A stretch of 5,031 nt of DNA from Globobulimina sp. Its lineage: Eukaryota > Foraminifera > Rotaliida. Every line of letters begins with the position of its first letter. Positions within the stretch are counted from its first letter, which is position 1. This document shows, in pieces, positions 1 through 5,031 of the stretch. The stretch lies in contig PIVH01000766.1 in assembly GCA_003354225.1 (NCBI GenBank), positions 1-5,031 of the forward strand. The letters run 5' to 3'. The position numbers and the translations under genes are program-made. The notes under the pieces are model-generated. The model worked only from the letters and a program-made list of their open reading frames with translations. It was not told the DNA's origin and did no database searches.

Positions 1-2
1 AA

Positions 3-101
3 GAGGCAAATCAATCTGAACAGACACAACACAGCGAATTTGGTGGTGAATTTGTGCTCTATCCTTCAGGGTTAGAAAATAAGCCTGTCATTGTGGCATA
101 A
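3..101 (+). CDS. 3' end of an unidentified protein-coding gene (partial)
   Basis: An open frame enters from the left edge and ends at TAA 99-101, giving 32 residues that run from EANQSEQTQHSEF through GGEFVLYPSG to the terminal NKPVIVA. The mix of a polar Gln/Ser-rich stretch followed by a compact hydrophobic tail looks like real coding sequence, whereas the other frames here stop sooner or read as low-complexity peptides. I do not recognise the family. The gene is convergent with the minus-strand gene whose stop lies at 221-223, leaving a spacer of about 119 bp. The start and most of the gene lie outside the window, so function cannot be judged. The open frame is short, so chance is not excluded. 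Confidence 0.5.
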   Translation, partial: EANQSEQTQHSEFGGEFVLYPSGLENKPVIVA

Positions 102-220
102 AATTCACGAACAGCCATAATTATGGACCAAGAAATTATTCATGGCGCCGCTACATATCATATCTCCGCACACAATTCCCTGTGCGCACAAACTTTTATC
201 TGTGCTCAATCTCTGATCTC
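102..220. other. Convergent intergenic spacer with two short palindromes
   Basis: This spacer separates two gene ends pointing at each other. It holds the perfect 12-bp palindrome CCATAATTATGG (115-126) and the 10-bp palindrome TGTGCGCACA (181-190). The second can also pair with an upstream GCACA to form a small hairpin around 173-188. I see no canonical AATAAA on either strand close to the stops. A role in transcript 3' ends is possible but only inferred from position. Confidence 0.35.
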
Positions 221-614
221 TCACATACACACACTCATATTCAAATCCAATCCATCCTTAAACACAGCCATGCAATACCGCAAAGGCACCTCATTTCTAT
301 ACCCAATGGCTTCAATCAAATATTCCGATTTGCATTCCATTTCAGCATAGATTAGTTTGACCCATTTCGGTATCACTTCCTTGTCGTTACTGTACAAATA
401 TATTATATTATCTTTGTTGGCATACATGGCATCGATCACTGTGCACTCTCGCCATAATTTGCGAGGAATTTCGTGACTAAATAAGTACACTCCATCCTCT
501 ATCTTTACGTGTTTGGATACAAATATTATTTTGGAAATTCCGAACGTATTTAATATGTATTTCTGTACCTTAAATCCCGCTGTTTTCAGTGTCAAATCCA
601 GCAATGTTTTGTCA

Positions 615-649
615 TATTCGTCGACAGAATATAACACCTATTCGTCGAC
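615..649 (-). repeat. 24-bp in-frame duplication with 11-bp repeats, carrying a TAG stop
   Basis: The 11-mer TATTCGTCGAC occurs at 615-625 and again at 639-649, exactly 24 bp apart. On the minus strand the coding frame reads SVDE, TAG (638-640), VLYSVDE, YDKTLL. The repeat adds eight codons without changing frame, and the only stop in this part of the gene falls inside it. Removing one 24-bp unit would leave SVDEYDKTLL uninterrupted, so the stop is most simply explained as the product of a short duplication or templated insertion. Confidence 0.8.
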
Positions 650-1109
650 TGAAATGTGTGCATTGTCGTTATATTTTTCGAAGAGCTCAATCTGCAAAAC
701 ACCGCAGTCTGAGTGTGACTGCCCCAAAGGCATAGCAATAAACTGTTCCATCTTTCCACTGTCGACATACGTAATCCCATTAATATTCGACATTTGCGAC
801 AAAATCTCACAATTTATAGGTTTTGACACAAACCGCTCCGGTTTCCATTCTTTGCCATTCATTGCATTGACTTTGTCCATTCCCACTTTCAAAGCATACC
901 AGTATTGTTTGTGTTTCACACATTTGACACTCACTGTCAGTGCTTCTCTTTGCCACAGTGGAATGAGTAAACCATTGCGTTTCCTCCAATGCTTAGGTAT
1001 GCTACGAATGTAATCATTGATTTCAAACACAACCAATGCGCCCAATATCGGCATTCGAATCTGATTTGCATTTATGTTTCGCAATGTTTTATTGAATTCA
1101 ATGCGGACA

Positions 1110-1143
1110 CTGTCATCAATGATTAATTGATTGGAGTGCACAC
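1110..1143 (-). other. Candidate 34-nt intron (or site of a 1-nt frameshift)
   Basis: On the minus strand the sequence starts GTGTGC at 1143 and ends GATGACAG at 1110, fitting GT-AG. Removing it joins the upstream Cys-rich frame to the downstream long frame as EGQFADL-VRIEFNKTLRN with phase kept. The upstream frame otherwise meets TGA within it. The donor is a poor match to GTAAGT and 34 nt is very short for most eukaryotes, so a simple one-base insertion is the main alternative. Confidence 0.3.
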
Positions 1144-1310
1144 AGGTCTGCAAACTGCCCTTCTGCTACGCATGTGCCTTTATATTGTTTTTTGTTTTTA
1201 TTTTTACCTTTGCAAAAGGGACAATTCGTATACACATCAAAACATTCATTCAATATACAGGCAATGATTGCGAGAGAGATTAATGGCCAAAGGAATGATC
1301 GATATCTCAG

Positions 1311-2561
1311 TCAATATCAAACTCGGAATAATATTTTAAATGACCAAAACAAACACAAAGGCACAAAATCAATTAAACAATGCGTTCCAACACAATCCAA
1401 ATGGTTATTGTACAACACATTCAATCGATATAATTTTGCAAAAGACACACATAAAAAACGGACAAAAAGTGATGATTTACAAATGAAATTTGAAAGCAAT
1501 TGAACCAAAGTGAATCACCAACAATTAAATCCAATGAATTCCAGTGCATTCAATCATTCAATAAATATTTGTAGAACTCGCAATGAATATGTTTTCGAAG
1601 TTTGAAATTAAAATAATAACTCCAAATGTTTTCGGAGAAGATAATATTATTTATTTATTTATTTTTAACAATCTTTCCGCTGTTTTAATTGTGTCATTTG
1701 TGTTTTAATTTATTTCTATTTTTATCACTGCTGTTTTGTACTTTTGCATTGCAATGTTTGTGTGGTTTATTCAACGAATTAATTTGAGCGGTTCGATTCA
1801 ACGATTTATGTTTGATGATACTATTGACTATTTTAAAAACACTGACAAAATCCGAAAAGTTTTTTTAAAATGACTTTCTGACATCAAGTTCTGCTGCTGA
1901 CCGAATTATTAAGTATTAAATATTATTTACTACAAAAAAGAAGAGAAGCGATAAGACTTTGTTTTGCGGATTTGTTTCTCGACCGCTTTTTTATAACATT
2001 AAATTAATATTTTCGAGCATTTACCTTGCTCTTCCTTGGAAATAAGTGTTAATAAGGAATGATTTTGACGCAATTTTATATCAAATGTATTTCTCTTCTT
2101 TTTCCATACAGCCTTCGTTAGCTATGATTTGTACCCAAATTTTATTCTTGGAAAATATCTATGGGAAACGTAGATCAAAAATTCATTTACTGCACTATCT
2201 ATTTGATGTGAAAGTGATTAGTGATAAGATCTGAAGCAATATTTCTTGTCTGTGTGGATTGCTGTCTCATTTTATTTTCGTATCTGTGCTCTCTGCCAGT
2301 GCTGTATATATAATATCTTTTCATGATGGCTTGTTTTGCATACAAAATAACACAAAGTGAATCTACATGCAAGATTTAGGCAATGATTGCGGCTCATCCT
2401 CAATTGACCATAATATTTATGGTAGAATGAGTTTGATAAGAGATAGATACTCACAGTCACATGTCCAGTTTATCAATTCAATCAAGATAAAAGAAAAATA
2501 CACTATAATGTACACACGGTGAAAACTATAATTTACACAACAACAATAAAAAATATTCAAT
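1311..2561. other. A+T-rich intergenic region, no convincing gene
   Basis: About 1.25 kb in which all frames are short or of biased composition. Visible structure: an ATTT-type run near 1647-1666; the 10-mer TGTTTTAATT at 1681-1690 and 1701-1710; a polypyrimidine tract followed by CAG at about 2089-2111 that resembles a 3' splice site on the plus strand; a 7-bp inverted repeat with 3-nt loop, ACCATAA-TAT-TTATGGT (2407-2423); and a 14-mer, AGGCAATGATTGCG (2378-2391), shared with 1259-1272. The 5' leader or first exon of the 221-1310 gene may lie in the left part, and the 3' UTR of the oxidoreductase gene in the right part. Confidence 0.5.
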
Positions 2562-4178
2562 CTAAAATTTGTTCTTCAACCACACAAATCCTAAAATCGC
2601 AGCAAATATAACACGCTTTGGCAGTATCCACCAAAAAGCAAGCAGGAAATCTGTCAATTTCACTTCAACCTCATAAATGACAATGTCATTGTCTGTGTTG
2701 TTATGTGTGTGCAATATTTCATTCACACATCGCTTTGCTGACTGCATTGCTCCTTCAGCACAAACTAATTGTATTTTATGGTACATCCAATCACCAGAAA
2801 TGAACATATTCTTTAATCTTTGTGATTTTCTTGGTCTGATTTTTGAACCATTCACGACTGCAACTGCCAATGGGTACTCATTAATACCATTCGCTAAATC
2901 AACTCCTGGATCGACAAAATATTTGACTACGTCGTTTGGATCTATTTGTACTTTGCCAAACATGTGAACGGAATGCAGAATCTCTTCAGTTATTTCAATT
3001 TCAGTTGATTGTTTTGCTGTTTTATTGCGCGTTAAACCATATTCGTCCCAGTTGGATATAATAAATGATAATATTTCATCATATTCACCTTTTGATTCCT
3101 CTGTAATATTTAACGACCACGCATGCTGCATTGGAACCATTGTGATTTTCCATGGTGAATCTGCGAAAGCATATGCTGGAGAAAATTCATATTTTGCACT
3201 TTTAATAAAAATAAAAACACCATTCATCCAATTTGTTGTGATTTTTTCAATACTTTTTAATTTCTGGTCATGTTGATATAATAAACTTGTTTGTGCCAAG
3301 ATATCCAATTGTTCCACAGGAATTGCAAACACATAGTCATCAAATACAAGTTTTTCACCACTGGATGTCAAAATGTCCATTACTGTTTCATCAGTGTTGT
3401 TTATAGTCATGTTTACGATTTGAGTATTCAATAGAATATTGACATCTAATTCTGTTTCAAGATAATGGAGCCATGGATCAATCATCACTTCATGTGCTGG
3501 TCCATTTAACATTCTAAAGACAGCCATTACTTTATACTTAATTGGAGCTAATGCCATCGCAGATAAGTAAGTGAAGGATGCATCGAATGAATGTTCACTC
3601 CCAGAACCCGCTGAACCCACCATTGATGAATTACTTCCCTTCTCAACGAATCTCTCATTCCCATATCTATAAAATCCGTCACTCACTGATAATGAATCGT
3701 AATAATCACTGTCTGTAGGTGTGATGAGTCATTCTGACCACATTATTAATAAACGCAATATGTGCGACCATGACCATTGATTAAAAATATGATCGATATC
3801 GTAGAATAATCGATATATTCCGGAAGGAATATGCGTTGAATGATCGTAAATTGACACATTTGTGTCATACATTGGGATTTGTGAGAGTATCTCAAAGAAA
3901 TTCTCATAAAATAAACCAAATAAATGAAATCCATGTTCAATGTGATATTTATTCTCCATCTTCCAACTTTTAAATTTACCACCCATTCGATCTGTTTTTT
4001 CCAATATTGTGATATTATAACACGGATCTTTGGTCTTTAGCAACATTGAAATGGTCATTCCAGAAATGCCTCCGCCAATTATCGCAATTTGTGTCATTTC
4101 TGTTTGGTTGCATGAGCGAGCTTTTGCTATTCCAATGTGTAAAACAAATATTCCAATTAAAATTAAACTGGAAATCAT
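2562..4178 (-). CDS. FAD-dependent phytoene/zeta-carotene desaturase-like oxidoreductase, signal peptide and C-terminal anchor, in-frame TGA at codon 150
   Basis: One frame of 539 codons runs from ATG 4176-4178 to TAG 2562-2564 and is broken only by TGA at 3729-3731. Residues 1-20 form a signal peptide (MISSLILIGIFVLHIGIAKA). The FAD-binding Rossmann motif follows: IAIIGGGISG (31-40), the acidic E60 at the end of the second strand, and RMGGK (64-68). IEHGFHLFGLFYENF is the characteristic N-terminal signature of carotene desaturase-like amine oxidases. RMLNGPAHEVMIDPWLHYL (about 223-241) matches the GPxxE-IDPW block of bacterial relatives. NMFISGDW with EGAMQSAKR (about 457-483) is the C-terminal FAD-binding motif. 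Residues about 510-534 are hydrophobic and end in KNKF, a likely tail anchor. About ten N-glycosylation sequons agree with a luminal or extracellular location. The family removes hydrogen from or isomerises isoprenoid-like substrates using FAD; the substrate here is unknown. Length and motif order match a complete enzyme, so the TGA is either a recent mutation, a read-through or recoded codon, or inside a 30-nt intron. Function is inferred by motif only. Confidence 0.85.
3729..3731 (-). other. In-frame TGA inside the oxidoreductase gene
   Basis: Minus-strand codons read LLIMWSE, TGA, LITPTDSDYYDS and continue open for 388 further codons in the same frame, with family motifs on both sides. TGG to TGA (Trp) or CGA to TGA (Arg) are the simplest single-base origins. 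A GT-AG segment of 30 nt (about 3708-3737, GTCAGA to ACAGACAG) covers it and keeps frame, but removing it would delete residues that look coding. Confidence 0.85.
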
Positions 4179-4258
4179 TCCTTAATCTTTGGTGTGAAAT
4201 TAATTAAACCTTTTTCTGTTTCTGTTTGTGTACTGTTGAAACTTTAAGAAAGGAAGGA
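4179..4258. promoter_or_regulatory. Short head-to-head spacer, likely shared promoter region
   Basis: About 80 bp separates ATG 4176-4178 (minus strand) from ATG 4259-4261 (plus strand). Both starts sit in the identical nonamer AAGGAATGA (minus 4175-4183; plus 4254-4262). The spacer holds TTAATTAA-type A/T sequence and a CTGTTT tandem near 4216-4227. A bidirectional promoter is inferred from geometry; no known factor site is recognised. Confidence 0.4.
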
Positions 4259-4263
4259 ATGAC

Positions 4264-4309
4264 ACTTTTGTAGCAGATTTAGATAATTATTCTACTTTTG
4301 TAGCAGATT
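4264..4309 (+). repeat. In-frame 30-bp spaced repeat coding TFVAD twice
   Basis: The 16-mer ACTTTTGTAGCAGATT is found at 4264-4279 and 4294-4309. In the frame that leads into the coiled coil it codes TFVADLDNYS followed by TFVADSEIHN. The period of exactly ten codons supports this frame as having been coding. Confidence 0.75.
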
Positions 4310-4691
4310 CCGAAATTCATAATTCAACGTACATCTCAGCTGCATAATTAAATGCAGCAAAATTAGATTCAGTGATAAAGCAAATTGAGAAATTAAATCA
4401 GACCGTAAAGGCAATACAACGCGATTTCAATGATTTAAAATTGAGAATGGAATTTAGAAGAAGAAAAAAATGCATATATGATGATAGAATTGATAAATTG
4501 GAACAAACTGTGAATAAATTATCATTAAATAGTAATATCAATCCAGAACAACAAAAATTAAAATTATGATTTATTCATTGAGAATGGCATTGAAGATTTA
4601 TCGACAGTTTCTTTGTTAACTATGGATTCAATCAAAAGTATGGGTGTCGATAAATTATTACATCAAATTGATGCGCTTAAAGGCATGAATG

Positions 4692-4712
4692 ATAATAATA
4701 ATAATAATAATA
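4692..4712 (+). repeat. ATA trinucleotide microsatellite, seven units
   Basis: Seven perfect ATA units follow GAATG. In the SAM-domain frame they encode a short asparagine run just after the domain, a common kind of linker in A+T-rich eukaryotic proteins. Length is probably variable between individuals. Confidence 0.85.
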
Positions 4713-4897
4713 TAAAGTTGCCAATGAAGGAGGACGGGGACCAACTGCTTATATTTGAATGTTATTTGAAGTGTAAACCTAAAAAGTCAATGTTTGTATA
4801 ATACACAAAAGGCCACGAAATTAAGACTGATTATTTATGGAAACATCATATTGAAAAAGGACTGTCAAACAAAAAAGGTATCGATCTCATCTGATTG

Positions 4898-5031
4898 TTA
4901 TGGTAAATCATCGTTTGCTTTGTTAGTATTTTGAAGATCATCATTTAATTCTTCTAATAACATTTCGAAATTCTGTTCAGTGTCAGAATCAACTTCGACA
5001 TGTTCTAAATCCAATCCATCTGCATACTGTT
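4898..5031 (-). CDS. C-terminal part of an acidic protein (partial)
   Basis: An open minus-strand frame enters from the right edge and ends at TAA (4898-4900). Its 43 codons read QYADGLDLEHVEVDSDTEQ, NFEMLLEELNDDLQ, NTNKANDDLP. It is strongly acidic, with a helical NFEMLLEELNDDL block. The composition differs clearly from random A+T-rich translation. I do not recognise the family. Its stop is only 3 bp from the TGA of the convergent SAM gene. After this TAA the frame stays open for ten more codons to TGA 4865-4867, so if TAA were sense the two genes would overlap. Confidence 0.6.
   Translation of the reverse strand, partial: QYADGLDLEHVEVDSDTEQNFEMLLEELNDDLQNTNKANDDLP

Larger units (their letters stand above)
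221..1310 (-). pseudogene. Secreted or membrane Cys-rich protein gene, broken by one in-frame TAG and one frame change
   Basis: Two collinear open stretches, 1153-641 and 637-221, lie in the same frame and are separated only by TAG at 638-640. Together they give about 310 residues of normal composition, including IAMPLGQSHSDCGVLQIEL and IPRKLWRECTVIDAMYA. A third stretch, about 1310-1144, lies one frame away. It reads a basic start (RYRSF), a hydrophobic run (LWPLISLAIIACIL) typical of a signal peptide, then a Cys-rich segment with CPFCKG and GTCVAEG that could bind a metal or form disulfides. No ATG lies in frame; CTG 1308-1310 sits where a start would be expected, or a first exon lies further upstream. 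Joining the stretches needs a 34-nt intron (1110-1143) or loss of one base, giving about 350 residues. The segment around QFIAMPLG...GVLQIEL reminds me of a motif in uncharacterised proteins of bacteria and protists, but I cannot name the family. Ends at TGA 221-223. Either a young pseudogene or a gene with unusual decoding or introns. Confidence 0.55.
4240..4894 (+). pseudogene. Coiled-coil plus SAM-domain protein gene, broken by two TAA codons and a +1 frame change
   Basis: From 4240 the frame reads TFVADLDNYS-TFVADSEIHN, then TAA 4345-4347, then directly LNAAKLDSVIKQIEKLNQTV and on to DKLEQTVNKLSLNS. The spaced hydrophobic residues make a coiled coil. One frame over, from about 4562, the sequence reads NYDLFIENGIEDLS, STVSLLTMDSIKSMGV, DKLLHQIDALKG, which matches the SAM domain pattern (Y-x-x-F-x-ENGI, LT-x-x-x-I-x-x-MG-V/I). 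SAM domains are small helical modules for protein-protein or RNA contacts. An Asn run (NDNNNNNN) from an ATA microsatellite follows, then KSMFV, TAA 4799-4801, and 30 more open codons (YTKGHEIKTDYLWKHHIEKG) to TGA 4892-4894. The only suitable ATG, 4259-4261, is in the SAM frame, not the frame of TFVAD, so the 5' end also needs a shift or intron. With four breaks this is most likely a pseudogene or poorly assembled; glutamine read at TAA would explain two of them. Confidence 0.65.

Noticed and set aside
123-1013. Plus-strand open frames 123-350 and 513-1013, and minus-strand frames 592-810 and 807-989
   Set aside because: They lie antisense to or in another frame of the better supported minus-strand gene, and their peptides are biased and without recognisable motifs.
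1174-1508. Open frames 1174-1503 (+) and 1317-1508 (-)
   Set aside because: The plus frame is antisense to the signal-peptide/Cys-rich segment and then runs into A-rich low-complexity sequence. The minus frame lies directly upstream in the same frame but is closed by two stops (1311-1319 region) and has no ATG; it may be leader or intron sequence.
2046-2460. Open frames 2046-2234 (+) and 2272-2460 (-)
   Set aside because: Both start at a non-ATG codon or show random-like composition, and neither matches a family I know.
2380-2561. SECIS-like element downstream of the oxidoreductase that would make TGA selenocysteine
   Set aside because: An ATGA occurs on the minus strand near 2398, but I could not fold the paired GA core and stem with an unpaired AA loop at the right spacing. 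Also, Sec is not known in this family.
2677-3982. Open frames 2677-2967 (+), 3025-3276 (+) and 3746-3982 (-)
   Set aside because: These are shadows of the FAD oxidoreductase frame, which carries clear family motifs.
4240-4894. Euplotes-type decoding (TGA as Cys, +1 shifts at TAA/TAG)
   Set aside because: The TAA codons here are followed by coding in the same frame, not +1, and the SAM frame change is not at a TAA or TAG in the reading frame.
1-5031. tRNA, rRNA, CRISPR array, insertion sequence or transposon ends
   Set aside because: I found no cloverleaf, conserved rRNA block, regularly spaced repeats, transposase motif or paired terminal inverted repeats. The short palindromes are isolated.

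Overview
This is a linear, A+T-rich piece of a eukaryotic nuclear genome, probably from a protist or a small invertebrate. There is no ribosome-binding-site pattern and no operon packing. Genes lie on alternating strands, predicted proteins carry secretory signal sequences, and one gene encodes a coiled coil plus a SAM domain with an Asn-rich run. I cannot name the organism.

Layout: (1) positions 3-101 (+) hold the last 32 codons of an unidentified gene. (2) After a 119-bp convergent spacer comes a minus-strand gene, 221 to about 1310, for a secreted or membrane Cys-rich protein. It changes frame once (a 34-nt intron or a 1-nt shift) and carries an in-frame TAG inside a 24-bp duplication. (3) Positions 1311-2561 are A+T-rich with no convincing gene. 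(4) Positions 2562-4178 (-) hold the best-supported gene: an FAD-dependent amine-oxidase-fold protein of the phytoene/zeta-carotene desaturase-like type, with signal peptide and C-terminal membrane anchor, in one frame of 539 codons broken by a single TGA. (5) About 80 bp away head-to-head, 4240-4894 (+) holds a coiled-coil/SAM-domain gene with two in-frame TAA codons and a +1 frame change. (6) Its end nearly touches the stop of a convergent, incomplete minus-strand gene (4898-5031) for an acidic protein.

The main oddity is that every gene with a long span in the window is broken, and between them the breaks use all three stop codons. Either this is a cluster of young pseudogenes or an error-rich assembly, or the organism reads stop codons in an unusual way or uses very short introns. 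The sequence alone cannot decide; cDNA and family alignments would. No functional link among the genes is visible beyond the head-to-head pair at 4178/4259, which could share a promoter. I see no tRNA, rRNA, CRISPR array or recognisable transposon.
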